Below are positions 7,971-16,087 of a DNA stretch of 64,000 nt, one piece after another. The DNA is from Planctomycetota bacterium (lineage in GTDB: Bacteria; Planctomycetota; UBA1135; UBA2386). Location: NCBI GenBank assembly GCA_020849665.1, contig JADLFX010000047.1:1-64000 (forward strand), written 5' to 3'. Position numbers and translations under genes: made by a program. Below the pieces are notes generated by a model. It was not told the DNA's origin, did no database searches, and saw only the letters and a list, made by a program, of their open reading frames with translations. Each line of letters opens with the position of its first letter. Positions within the stretch are counted from its first letter, which is position 1.

Positions 7971-9161
7971 GTGTCCATGGTGCGCCTCGGCCTCTACCTG
8001 CACCCCTTCGACCTGCCAGGACTGGCAAGCGCCGGTGGGATGGGGTTCCTGCGCGAACTCGGCTACACCGACCTGAGCCTCGCGGTCGCGTACCACGCCG
8101 GGCGCTGGCTGGTCCCGCGGCGGGGCGGGGGGATGGTGCGCTTCCTGGAGGACGGGACGGTGCACTTCCGGACGCGGGGGGCCTACGGCGCGCTGGCTCC
8201 ACGGCCCAGCGCGCTGGTCCCCGCCAGCGGTCCCGATCCACTGGCGGAGTTCCTGGCGCAGGCCGGCGCAGCCGGCATCACGCCCGCCGCGTGGACGGTG
8301 CTCTTCCACAACTCGCGGCTGGGGCGCGCGCACCCCGGCGAGACGGTGCGCAACGCGTTCGGCGATGCCTACACGTACGGCCTCTGCCCCATGCGCCCTG
8401 CGGTGCGTGCCTATGGCGAGGCGCTGTGCGCCGAGCTGGCCGGGCGCCCTGGGCTGGCCGTGCTCGAACTCGAGGCGGCGGGGGCGTTCGGCCACAAGCA
8501 CTCCAGCCACCACGACAAGAGCAGCTTCACGCCCGAGGCCCCGGCCGACTTCCTGCTCTCGTACTGCTTCTGCGACACGTGCCGCGGCCGCCTCGCCGCG
8601 GCCGGCATGGACCCCGAGGCCCTGGCCGCGGCGGTGCGCGGCATCCTGGAGGAGCGCTTCGTCGACGCCGACGCCATGGCCGACGCGTCGCTGGCCTGGG
8701 ACCGGCTCGACGTGGTCCTCGGCCGGGAACGCGTGCAGCGCATGATCGCGCTGCGTGCCGAAGGCCTGTGCGCCACCCTGGACGGCCTGGCCCGCGCGGC
8801 GGGCGGGCCGGCGCGCGTCCTGCTGCACCACGCCGGCGATCCTTGCAGCACGGGATCGTCGCTCGGGATCGCGACGGCGGCTCTGCGCGGCCGGGTCGCC
8901 GCGCGTGTGGTCACGCACTATGGCGACGGCCCCGAGCGCATCGCGGCGGCGTGGCAGGGCGAACCCCAGGATGCGGTGCCGACGTGGCTGGCCATCTGGC
9001 CGCGGGCGCCGCACTTCCGCAGCGACGGCGACCTGCGGCGGGTCGCGGCGCTGGCGCGGTCCCGCGGCTGCGCCGGGATCCGCATCTATCACCTCGGCCT
9101 GCTGCCCATGGCCACCGTGGCGCGCGCGGCCCGGGTCCTGTGCGAGGCGCTGCGCGGCTAG
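7971..9161 (+). CDS. Conserved alanine-rich protein, glycoside-hydrolase-like, function unknown
   Basis: A 396-residue soluble protein without a signal peptide. I do not know its function. Characteristic segments are RNAFGDAYTYGLCPMRPAVR, LAVLELEAAGAFGHKHSSHH and LLSYCFCDTCRGRL. The order 'LCP..PAVR', then an ELEA strand with a histidine cluster, then a CxCxxC helix is shared with uncharacterised actinobacterial 'alanine-rich' proteins that I recall, and resembles beta-galactosidase-like TIM barrels, where a CxxC follows the acid/base strand. Start is GTG 7971 or ATG 7977. The gene shares a 123-bp divergent intergenic region with the membrane TIM-barrel gene. Its TAG stop overlaps the convergent dtd stop in CTAG. 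Confidence 0.5.
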   Translation: MSMVRLGLYLHPFDLPGLASAGGMGFLRELGYTDLSLAVAYHAGRWLVPRRGGGMVRFLEDGTVHFRTRGAYGALAPRPSALVPASGPDPLAEFLAQAGAAGITPAAWTVLFHNSRLGRAHPGETVRNAFGDAYTYGLCPMRPAVRAYGEALCAELAGRPGLAVLELEAAGAFGHKHSSHHDKSSFTPEAPADFLLSYCFCDTCRGRLAAAGMDPEALAAAVRGILEERFVDADAMADASLAWDRLDVVLGRERVQRMIALRAEGLCATLDGLARAAGGPARVLLHHAGDPCSTGSSLGIATAALRGRVAARVVTHYGDGPERIAAAWQGEPQDAVPTWLAIWPRAPHFRSDGDLRRVAALARSRGCAGIRIYHLGLLPMATVARAARVLCEALRG

Positions 9162-9610
9162 TCGACCCGGCCGCCGCGCACGCGCAGGACGAACGTGACC
9201 GGGCCGTCGTTGACCAGCTCGACCTCCATGTGCGCGGCGAATCGGCCGGTCGCCACCTCCAGGCCGAGCCGGCGCAGCTCGGCGCCGACCCGGTCGTAGA
9301 GCGCCTCCGCGGCCGCGGGCGGTGCCGCACGGGTGAAGGACGGCCGGTTGCCCTGGTCCAGACCGGCAGCCAGGGTGAACTGGCTCACCAGCAGGACCTG
9401 GCCGCCCACCTGCCCCAGCGTCAGGTCCATCGGCGTGCGGCCGGGGAAGAAGCGCAGCCGCGCCAGCTTCTGCGCGGTGGTGAGGGCATCGGCCTCGAGG
9501 TCACCCTCCTCCACGCCCAGGAGCAGGAGCGCGCCTGCGCCGATCCGCCCGACGGTGCTGCCCGCGACGCGCACCTCGGCGCGGGAGACCCGCTGCACGA
9601 TCGTGATCAT
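9158..9610 (-). CDS. dtd: D-aminoacyl-tRNA deacylase
   Basis: A 150-residue cytosolic enzyme that hydrolyses D-aminoacyl (and glycyl) esters from mischarged tRNA, recycling the tRNA. The diagnostic motifs are present: LLVSQFTLAAG, GNRPSF and a C-terminal MEVELVNDGPVTFVL, where a conserved Gly-cisPro-like loop would lie in the NDGPVT segment. Length equals the family norm when the ATG at 9610 (MITIVQRVSRAEV) is used; upstream codons add unconserved residues. It is followed at 9646 upstream by the usp gene on the same strand. Confidence 0.93.
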   Translation of the reverse strand: MITIVQRVSRAEVRVAGSTVGRIGAGALLLLGVEEGDLEADALTTAQKLARLRFFPGRTPMDLTLGQVGGQVLLVSQFTLAAGLDQGNRPSFTRAAPPAAAEALYDRVGAELRRLGLEVATGRFAAHMEVELVNDGPVTFVLRVRGGRVD

Positions 9611-9645
9611 CCCTCGGCCTGCGCTCCCGGAGTGCTGCTGTGCGC

Positions 9646-10089
9646 TCAGGCTTCTGCGCGGACCACCAGGACCGGGCACGCGGCCTTGCGGATCACCTTC
9701 TCGGCGGTGCTTCCCAGGAGGACGTGCTTCAGTCCGGTGTAGCCGTGGGTGGCGATCAGGATCAGGTCCGCCTTCTCGGCGGTCGCGGCCGCCAGGATCT
9801 GCTCGAACGGCGCGCCGCGGCGGCGCACGGGTCGCAGCTTCACGTCCCTGCCGTGCTCCTGCACCAGTCGGGCGAGCTGCTCCTCGACGTAGCGGTCGAT
9901 CTCGGCGCTGAGGTCAGGGGCGCCCACGGCGCCGACGTCGAGCGTGACCGGATAGACCGGCGGCTCCACGACGTGGACCACCACGACCTCGCTGCCGAAC
10001 TTGCGCGCGATCTCCTTGGCGCACGCCAGGGCCTTGAGGCTGTTCGGCGAGAAGTCCGTCGGAACCAGGATGCGGGCGACGTTCAGCAT
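9646..10089 (-). CDS. Universal stress protein, UspA family
   Basis: A 147-residue single-domain USP. It begins with ILVPTDFS and ends with the ATP-binding signature ATHGYTGLKHVLLGSTAEKV and CPVLVVR, so it belongs to the nucleotide-binding (MJ0577-like) branch. It lies downstream of hsp20 on the same strand with a 242-bp gap that contains a strong hairpin. A stress-response context shared with hsp20 is likely, but co-transcription is not shown. Confidence 0.9.
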   Translation of the reverse strand: MLNVARILVPTDFSPNSLKALACAKEIARKFGSEVVVVHVVEPPVYPVTLDVGAVGAPDLSAEIDRYVEEQLARLVQEHGRDVKLRPVRRRGAPFEQILAAATAEKADLILIATHGYTGLKHVLLGSTAEKVIRKAACPVLVVRAEA

Positions 10090-10235
10090 GACGCTCTCCG
10101 GGGCGGATCTGGAAGTGCTCGTGCGGCACGGTCGCGAGCCGCACCCTGCCCCACTCTACCGGGCCGCCACCGTGGATGGCGCGGCAGCGGAGCGTGGCCG
10201 GTGCGCCGCCCGGCGCCGCCGGCCCCAGCACGACG

Positions 10236-10267
10236 GCGGGCCCCAGGGAGTGCACCCTGGAGCCCGC
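10236..10267 (-). terminator. Terminator-like hairpin between hsp20 and usp
   Basis: Bases 10236-10248 pair with 10255-10267 (13 positions, one C-A mismatch) around a 6-nt loop. It lies 65 bp past the hsp20 stop. No U-tract follows on either strand, so it may act with Rho, as an mRNA-stabilising 3' end, or as an attenuator in front of usp. Confidence 0.5.
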
Positions 10268-10331
10268 CGCGGGCGAACCGCCGAGGCTGCCCGGGCGACC
10301 GATGCTGCCCTCGCACCTCGGTGCTCACGGC

Positions 10332-10802
10332 TCAGTCCGCCTTGATCTTCACCTTGGTGGTCGGGGTCGGCTCGACCTTGGGGAAGGTCAGCGTGAGGAC
10401 GCCCTTCTTCAGGCTCGCCTCGACGGCCTCGTACTTGAGGTTGTTGGGCAGCGTGATGGTGCGGGTGAAGGCGCCGTACTGGCTCTCCACACGCAGCCAC
10501 TCCTTGCCCTTCTTCTCCTCCTCGAACTTCTTCTCGCCGCGGACCACGAGCTGGTTGCCCATGACCTCGACGTTGATGTCCTTCTCCTCCAGGCTGGGGA
10601 CCTCGAGGGTCACCACGAAGGCCTTCTCGGTCTCGAGCAGGTTCACCGGCGGGACCAGGCCCTTCTGGAAGATCTCGGTCAGGTTGTCCCCGAACGGATC
10701 GGTGAACACGCGGTCGAGCCACGAGCTGAGGTTCTCGGTGCGCGGCGTCAGCGCGCGCTTGCCGAAGGAGATGGTCGGAAAGTTGATCACCACTGCCTCC
10801 AT
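10332..10802 (-). CDS. Small heat-shock protein, Hsp20/alpha-crystallin family
   Basis: A 156-residue chaperone that binds unfolding proteins in the cytosol without ATP. The alpha-crystallin domain occupies about residues 55-150: VTLEVPSLEEKDINVEV, LVVRGEKKFEEE, and the closing A-x-x-x-n-GVLTLTFPK element (LKKGVLTLTFPK). A C-terminal I-x-I/V-like KVKIKAD follows. The ATG at 10802 has no clear Shine-Dalgarno, but GGAGG inside the first codons sits 5 nt before a GTG at 10790, so the true product may be four residues shorter. The 177-bp upstream region, shared with the divergent AAA ATPase, contains no CIRCE repeat that I can see. Confidence 0.9.
   Translation of the reverse strand: MEAVVINFPTISFGKRALTPRTENLSSWLDRVFTDPFGDNLTEIFQKGLVPPVNLLETEKAFVVTLEVPSLEEKDINVEVMGNQLVVRGEKKFEEEKKGKEWLRVESQYGAFTRTITLPNNLKYEAVEASLKKGVLTLTFPKVEPTPTTKVKIKAD
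10796..10800 (-). promoter_or_regulatory. Shine-Dalgarno favouring a GTG start for hsp20
   Basis: GGAGG occupies 10800-10796 on the minus strand, overlapping the annotated ATG. It is 5 nt from the GTG at 10790-10788. This spacing is better than anything upstream of the ATG and suggests that translation may begin at residue 5. Confidence 0.4.
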
Positions 10803-10979
10803 GCGAGCCGGGTGGAAGCCCACTCCCGGGCCCTGGCTTCGCACCGGGGGAAACGCCGCAGGGGAAGTGGCCCTTTCACGCTGCGTGGCAATCCGGCGCC
10901 CTGCAGCGCACGTGAACGGGAGTGGCGCCCAAGGCGAACCTCGCTCGCGCCGGCTCCGCCGCCGCGCGACCATGTGCGC

Positions 10980-11633
10980 ATGGCTCGTCCCAAGCGTGCG
11001 TTGCGGGTCCGGTCGGCGCTGCCGAGGCTGCGCCGCCGCATCGTCCTCACCGGTGGTCCCGCGGCCGGCAAGACGGCGATCCTGGAGGTGGTCCGCCGCC
11101 ATCTCGCCGGGGAGGTCCAGGCCCTGCCCGAATCCGCGTCGCTGCTCTTCAAGGCGGGATTTCCGCGCCCGCGCCGGCCGGCCGGGGTGCGCTGCGTGCA
11201 GCAGGCGATCTTCGCCGTGCAGCGCCAGCTCGAGAACTGCTACGCGCTCATGCACCCCAACGAGATCCACGTCTGCGACCGGGGATCGCTCGACGGAGCC
11301 GCGTTCTGGCCGGGTGGGACGGAGCGCTTCGTGGCGGCGATGGGCACCACCCTGGACGACGAGTACCACCGCTACGACGCCGTGCTCTTCCTGGAGACCA
11401 GCGCCTACCACGAGGCCGCGTACCCCAAGCCCAACGGGATCCGGATCGAGAACGCCGCGCAGGCGCGCCGCGTCGACCGTGCCCTGCAGCAGGTGTGGGG
11501 TGCGCACCCGGGCTTCCACCGGATCGGCCACAAGCGCGACTTCTACGAGAAGGTGGCGGAGGTCCTGATCGCGCTCTACCGGATCCTCGGGCGGCCGCCG
11601 CACCGGGCGCTGCGGCGGCGGGGGGTGCGGTGA
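10980..11633 (+). CDS. AAA_28/Ttd14-like ATP/GTP-binding protein
   Basis: A 217-residue P-loop protein. Walker A is GGPAAGKT in RIVLTGGPAAGKTAIL near the N-terminus. The HVCDRGSLDGAAFWPGG segment is the DRG nucleotide-kinase-like motif, and VLFLETSAYHE is a Walker-B-like strand. This pattern matches the AAA_28 family (NadR-kinase-like and animal Ttd14), where ligands can be nucleotides or phosphoinositides. No partner gene clarifies the role. Its stop overlaps the start of the alcohol dehydrogenase gene by a GTGA quartet, which suggests a two-gene operon. Confidence 0.7.
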   Translation: MARPKRALRVRSALPRLRRRIVLTGGPAAGKTAILEVVRRHLAGEVQALPESASLLFKAGFPRPRRPAGVRCVQQAIFAVQRQLENCYALMHPNEIHVCDRGSLDGAAFWPGGTERFVAAMGTTLDDEYHRYDAVLFLETSAYHEAAYPKPNGIRIENAAQARRVDRALQQVWGAHPGFHRIGHKRDFYEKVAEVLIALYRILGRPPHRALRRRGVR

Positions 11634-12640
11634 AGGCCTGGGTGGTCGAGCGGCCCGCGCGCGTGGCGGAGCGTGCGCTGCGGCTGGTGGAGGTGCCCGA
11701 GCCGGAACCAGGCCCGGGACAGGTCGCGGTGCGCGTGCAGGTGTGCGGCGTGTGCCGCACCGATCTGCACGTGGTGGAAGGCGATCTGCCGCAGGTCCGG
11801 GCCCGCGTGGTCCCGGGGCACCAGGCGGTGGGCGAGGTGGAGCGCGTGGGCGCGGGCGTGCGCGGCCTTTGGCCCGGGCAGCGGGTCGGCGTGACGTGGC
11901 TGGGCGCGGCGTGCGGCGTGTGCCGCTTCTGCGCGGGCGGCCGCGAGAACCTGTGCACGGAGGCCCGGTTCACCGGCTGGACCATCGACGGCGGCTTCGC
12001 CGAGGTCCTGTGCGCCGAGGCGGCGTTCGTGCATCCGTTGCCCGAGGCCGCCGACGCCGTGCACCTGGCCCCGCTGCTCTGCGCGGGGATCATCGGTCAC
12101 CGCTGCCTCGAACACACCGGCGTCGGGCGGCGGCCGGGCGCGCGCCTCTGCATCTACGGGTTCGGAGCCGCGGGTCACGTGGTGCTCCAGGTGGCGCGCG
12201 GCCGCGGCCTCGAGGTGTACGTGGCCACCCGCGACGCCGTGCGCCACCAGCCCCTCGCGCGCGAACTGGGCGCGGCGTGGGTCGGGGACGCGACCGCGAC
12301 TCCGCCGGTGCCGATGGATGCAGGGATCGTGTTCGCGCCCGCCGGCGAGCTGGTGCCGGTCGCCCTGGGCCACCTCGATCGCGGCGGCGTGCTGGTGCTG
12401 GGCGGGATCCACATGAGTCCGATCCCGAGCCTGCCCTATGCCGGCCTCTACCACGAACGCGTCGTGCGCAGCGTCGCGAATCACACGCGTGCCGATGCGC
12501 GTGCGTTCCTGGCCGAGGCGGCGGCCCTGCCCGTCCGTACCCAGGTCGAGGAGGCCGGATTCGCGGACCTGCCCGACGTGCTGGTGCGCCTGGCCGGAGA
12601 TGGCGTCCGGGGCGCGGCCGTGATCCGCGTGCGCGGCTAG
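11630..12640 (+). CDS. Zinc-dependent alcohol dehydrogenase (MDR family, AdhA-like)
   Basis: A 336-residue NAD(P)-dependent oxidoreductase. Catalytic zinc ligands are C39 (CGVCRTDLH) and the histidine of VPGHQAVGEV. The structural zinc loop is CGVCRFCAGGRENLC, and the Rossmann nucleotide site is YGFGAAGHV. GHQ in place of GHE is shared with a distinct bacterial AdhA-like branch that oxidises or reduces simple alcohols and aldehydes; the actual substrate is unknown. The start is the GTG at 11630, four bases inside the preceding gene's end (translational coupling). Confidence 0.85.
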   Translation: MKAWVVERPARVAERALRLVEVPEPEPGPGQVAVRVQVCGVCRTDLHVVEGDLPQVRARVVPGHQAVGEVERVGAGVRGLWPGQRVGVTWLGAACGVCRFCAGGRENLCTEARFTGWTIDGGFAEVLCAEAAFVHPLPEAADAVHLAPLLCAGIIGHRCLEHTGVGRRPGARLCIYGFGAAGHVVLQVARGRGLEVYVATRDAVRHQPLARELGAAWVGDATATPPVPMDAGIVFAPAGELVPVALGHLDRGGVLVLGGIHMSPIPSLPYAGLYHERVVRSVANHTRADARAFLAEAAALPVRTQVEEAGFADLPDVLVRLAGDGVRGAAVIRVRG

Positions 12641-12646
12641 CGCGGC

Positions 12647-12664
12647 CGGCGGCGCTGGCCGCCG
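12647..12664. terminator. GC hairpin between convergent genes
   Basis: Seven perfect base pairs (12647-12653 with 12658-12664) enclose the tetraloop GCTG in the 34-bp gap between the alcohol dehydrogenase and CYTH-CHAD stops. It could terminate both strands; no T-run is present. Confidence 0.4.
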
Positions 12665-12674
12665 TGGGGCGGGC

Positions 12675-14252
12675 TCAGCCCAGCGCCTCGTGCAGGCGGC
12701 GGCGCATCCGGCCCCGGTCGAACGCGCGCCACGCCGCCGCGAACTCGCCGCGGGCCGCACGGCGGCGCTCCTCGTGCAAGGTGAGCAGGGCGCCCACCGC
12801 CATGTGCAGGCGCGGGGCGAAGGTGCGGCCCTGCTCCTCCGCGAAGTGGTGCAGCCAGCGCATGGCGGTCTCCGCGTCGTTCACCGCGCCGAGCACGTCC
12901 TGCAGCGCCGCAGCCTTGCGGGCGCAACGGCGCACGCCGGTTCCGTAGAGCTCGGCGAAGGCCTCGATGGTGTAGCGCAGGCGCTTGGTCAGGATGCGCA
13001 GGCGGTGCAGGTCGTCGCTGGGCGCATCGGCGTCCATGCTGCGGCCGCGCCGGAACACCTTCCGGGCGGCCCGCAGGATCCACTCCGCGGCGGCCGCGCC
13101 GATCTGCGGATGCGTCCCGTCCGCCCCGGAGCGTTCGAGGGTCTCCTCGATCCGCTGCCAGTCGGCCAGGCGGCGCGGCGCCGTGAACCACGCCAGGAGC
13201 TCGGCCTGCGCCTGCTCGCGGCGTGCCGCCACCGTGCCGGCCAGGGCGTCTACGTCCGCCTGCAGCAGAGCCGGCAGGCCGGTGCGCAGGGCGGGCAGAC
13301 CCTGCAGGAACACGTCCAGGTCACGCACCCTCCCCATGAACAGGGAGGCCTCCTCCATGGCATTGCCCAGGAACTCGAACTCGTCCTCTGGCAACGTGTC
13401 GGCGAGGAGACGCAGCGCCGATCGGAAGCGGCGCACGGCCACCCGCAGGTCGTGCAGGCGCTCGGGATCCCGCCCGTCGCGCGCGCCCGGCTCCTCGGCC
13501 TGCATCCTGCGGAAGTAGCGGCTCAACACGATGCGTGCCGCCGCGGCCACGGACGTCTCGGGGCGGAGCTGTGGACTGGCCAGGGGCTCGACCTGCTCGC
13601 CCGAGAGCTGCAGTGCCCGCTGCAGCTTGTCCAGGTCGCTGTGGGTCAGCTCGAGCTGGCGCTCGAGTTGCGCCACGAAGCCGGCGAAGCCGGGCGCGGC
13701 GTCGCCGACCAGCTCGATCTCGACCTCCGCGAAGCCCGGCGTGCCGTTGCCGTTCTGGCCGTCCGCCGTGTGGTGGGCACTCTCCACGACGACCTGATCC
13801 ACCACGAGCTGGGCGTTGCCGCGCCCTTCGGGCGCGTGCACCTCCTGGCTCTCGCGCGTCGTGCGCAGCCGGGCGATCCCGACGAGCAGGCGGCCGTAGA
13901 CCAGGGGTTCCACCAGGTGCCGCAGCGCCTCGGGCAGCTCGGCGGCGGTCTGCGGCGGCTGGCTGGACGTCCACGGCAGCTCCAGCTCGGGGCGGATCCG
14001 CACGCCGCCCTGCACCTCGCCCATGGCCTTGTACGTGATCGTCGTCCGGTCGGCGTGCTGGCGCACCCGCAGGCCGATGCCGCGCCGTGCCAGGTCGCGC
14101 CGGTGCGTGTCCAGGTAGAGGTCGGTCTGCACCCAGGCGCGGACCGGCGCGAGCTCGATCCCGGCCTCGCGCGCCACGCCACGCACCGATTCGCCGCTGA
14201 GCGGGCGAAGGGCGAGCAGCTTGATCTCGCGCTCCAGGGCCGGCGGGTTCAT
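12675..14252 (-). CDS. CYTH-CHAD domain protein (polyphosphate-associated)
   Basis: A 525-residue protein. The N-terminal CYTH triphosphate tunnel domain begins with LEREIKLL (the ExExK-type signature, residues 6-13) and runs to about residue 210, with DLYLDT, GLRVRQH, TYKAM and FAEVEIEL along the tunnel strands. The C-terminal CHAD domain (about 225-525) shows repeated conserved helices: RLHDLRVAVRRFRSALRLL and LHRLRILTKRLRYTIEAF, rich in His/Arg/Lys. CHAD domains bind polyphosphate, and CYTH domains act on triphosphates or inorganic tripolyphosphate. It overlaps the ppx/gppA gene by ATGA and so belongs to the same operon, which strongly supports a polyphosphate role. Confidence 0.88.
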   Translation of the reverse strand: MNPPALEREIKLLALRPLSGESVRGVAREAGIELAPVRAWVQTDLYLDTHRRDLARRGIGLRVRQHADRTTITYKAMGEVQGGVRIRPELELPWTSSQPPQTAAELPEALRHLVEPLVYGRLLVGIARLRTTRESQEVHAPEGRGNAQLVVDQVVVESAHHTADGQNGNGTPGFAEVEIELVGDAAPGFAGFVAQLERQLELTHSDLDKLQRALQLSGEQVEPLASPQLRPETSVAAAARIVLSRYFRRMQAEEPGARDGRDPERLHDLRVAVRRFRSALRLLADTLPEDEFEFLGNAMEEASLFMGRVRDLDVFLQGLPALRTGLPALLQADVDALAGTVAARREQAQAELLAWFTAPRRLADWQRIEETLERSGADGTHPQIGAAAAEWILRAARKVFRRGRSMDADAPSDDLHRLRILTKRLRYTIEAFAELYGTGVRRCARKAAALQDVLGAVNDAETAMRWLHHFAEEQGRTFAPRLHMAVGALLTLHEERRRAARGEFAAAWRAFDRGRMRRRLHEALG

Positions 14253-15889
14253 GGGGCCACCCGGACCTCGAGGCCGAAGACCGCGGTGAAGAGGCCGCCC
14301 TTCTGCTCCACCGCCCAGCTCTCCAGCGCGAGGCTCTGGCCCTGGGAATGGGGGGTGAGCTGCAGCTCCAGATCGATGCGGCTGCGCCCCAGGCGCACCT
14401 TCACGTCTTCGACCTTGCCCTGGTGCTCGCGATCCAGCGCGTCGGCGAGCCGCAGGATCGCCGCCAGCCGCAACACGCGCGCGCGGCGCTTGCGGCCGAG
14501 CCGGCCGTACTCGGCGTGCCCGTCCCGGTCCGGGTTCCGTCCGCGGTGGTACCGGGCGATGTGCGCGACCAGGGCGCGCTCCGCGGGAGCGAGTCCGACC
14601 AGGTCGCTGCTGGCGATCAGGTAGTAGCTGTGCTTGTGGTGCCGGGCGTTGGAGACGAACGCGCCGATGTCGTGCAGCAGTGCGGCCGCCTCCAGGAGGA
14701 TGCGCTCCTCGCCGCCCAGCTCGTGGAGTTCGGCGGTCTGCTCGAAGATCCGCATCGCCAGCCTGCGCACCCGCTCCGCGTGCGGCTCGTCGTAGTGGTA
14801 CTTGCGGCCCAGTCCCCGGCAGGCGGAGAGCACGGTCTCCTGATGGTCGATGGCGCGGAACGCGCGCAGGTGGCCGGCCGCGACCTCGTGCATCAGGCCC
14901 TCGCGCAGGCCGACGCGCGGCACGAGGACCTTGTCCAGCCTGGCGGCCCTGCCGATGCGGTAGTACACGACCGCCGCCGGCAGGATCGTGTCGGCGCGGT
15001 CCGGCTTGAGCCCGAAGCGGCTCACCCGTTCGGCATGGCCCAGGGTCGCGAGGCGCCGGGCCCACTCCGCCAGGGAGTCGAGCGGGATGGCGTCCACGCC
15101 CTGCTCGCGCTGCAGCTGTCCGTCCATGGCCACGAGGTCGGCGAGGGTCTCGATGTTGCCGCCGGTGGCGACGTAGCGGTGCACGCGCCCCGAGCCGAAG
15201 CGGTCGCGGATGCGCGTGTCGAGCGAGCCCACGTACTGCTCCAGGAGCTCGAGGAAGGGGCGCTGGCCGGCCTGGTCGTCCTCGCCGTGCGCCGAGAGCG
15301 CATGCAGCAGGCGCACCGCGCCCAGCTGGTACGAGTCCGCGGCCAGCACCTGGCCGTCCTCGACGAGGGTCACCTCCACACTGCCGCCGCCGAGGTCGAC
15401 CAGCACCGACTTGCCCTTGGTCAGGTCGATCCTGGTCTTCACCGCGACGTTGAGCAGGTACGCCTCCTCGCTGCCGTCGATCACCTCGACGCTGACCCCC
15501 GACGCCTCGCGGATGCGCTCCAGCAGCTCGTCGCCGTTGCTGGCCTCGCGGGTCGCCGACGTGGCGATCGCGCGGATGTGGTCGACGCTGTAGTCCTGGC
15601 ACAGGCGCGAGAAGCGCCGGAACACCTCGACCGCGGCCACCATGGCGGCCTCGGGGATCCGGCCGGTGAGGAACACGCCCTGGCCCAGGCGCACCGGCTC
15701 GCGGTGGCTCTCGAGTTCGCGCGTGATCCCCGGGCCCCTGCCGGTGGGGCTGGGCACGACCTCCACGATCTGCACGCGGATCGCGTTCGAACCCATGTCC
15801 ACGACGCCGTAGCGCAGCGGGTGCGGCGCGGGCACCGCGCTCAGTGCAGGCCTGGCGACGGGACGCAGCTTGGGGCGGGATCGACCCAT
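14249..15889 (-). CDS. ppx: Exopolyphosphatase/pppGpp phosphohydrolase (Ppx/GppA) with C-terminal HD domain
   Basis: A 546-residue enzyme of the sugar-kinase/Hsp70 actin-like fold. The phosphate 1 loop YGVVDMGSNAIRVQ lies near residues 27-40, a second signature is SATREASNGDEL, and phosphate 2 is VLVDLGGGSVEVTLVEDG. A GGNIETLADL motif follows. The C-terminal third carries an HD-type segment, AALLHDIGAFVSNARHHKHS, as in the longer Ppx/GppA enzymes. It releases terminal phosphate from polyphosphate and/or converts pppGpp to ppGpp; sequence alone does not decide which. The start at ATG 15889 leaves a 26-residue unconserved leader. It is co-operonic with the CYTH-CHAD gene (ATGA overlap), which favours the polyphosphate role. 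Confidence 0.9.
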   Translation of the reverse strand: MGRSRPKLRPVARPALSAVPAPHPLRYGVVDMGSNAIRVQIVEVVPSPTGRGPGITRELESHREPVRLGQGVFLTGRIPEAAMVAAVEVFRRFSRLCQDYSVDHIRAIATSATREASNGDELLERIREASGVSVEVIDGSEEAYLLNVAVKTRIDLTKGKSVLVDLGGGSVEVTLVEDGQVLAADSYQLGAVRLLHALSAHGEDDQAGQRPFLELLEQYVGSLDTRIRDRFGSGRVHRYVATGGNIETLADLVAMDGQLQREQGVDAIPLDSLAEWARRLATLGHAERVSRFGLKPDRADTILPAAVVYYRIGRAARLDKVLVPRVGLREGLMHEVAAGHLRAFRAIDHQETVLSACRGLGRKYHYDEPHAERVRRLAMRIFEQTAELHELGGEERILLEAAALLHDIGAFVSNARHHKHSYYLIASSDLVGLAPAERALVAHIARYHRGRNPDRDGHAEYGRLGRKRRARVLRLAAILRLADALDREHQGKVEDVKVRLGRSRIDLELQLTPHSQGQSLALESWAVEQKGGLFTAVFGLEVRVAP

Positions 15890-16087
15890 GTGGGTGGGGA
15901 GTCCGGACGGAGTCTGGCCATCAGGAAGGGAGGTCGCGCGCTTTGCGCCGGGGTGTGGACCCGCGATCATCGCAGGGGTCCGCATCCCTGGTCGGCCTCG
16001 CGCGCGACGTCGCTGGAGCATACGCGTCCGTCCGGCTCCGCGACGATGTGCCGGCCGCGCATGTCCTGTGAAGATTCCGGTTCGACA

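Noticed and set aside
10803..10979. Possible CIRCE or ROSE heat-shock control element upstream of hsp20
   Set aside because: No TTAGCACTC-N9-GAGTGCTAA repeat and no U(U/C)GCU anti-SD pattern seen; the GGAGG near the start is simply a ribosome-binding candidate.
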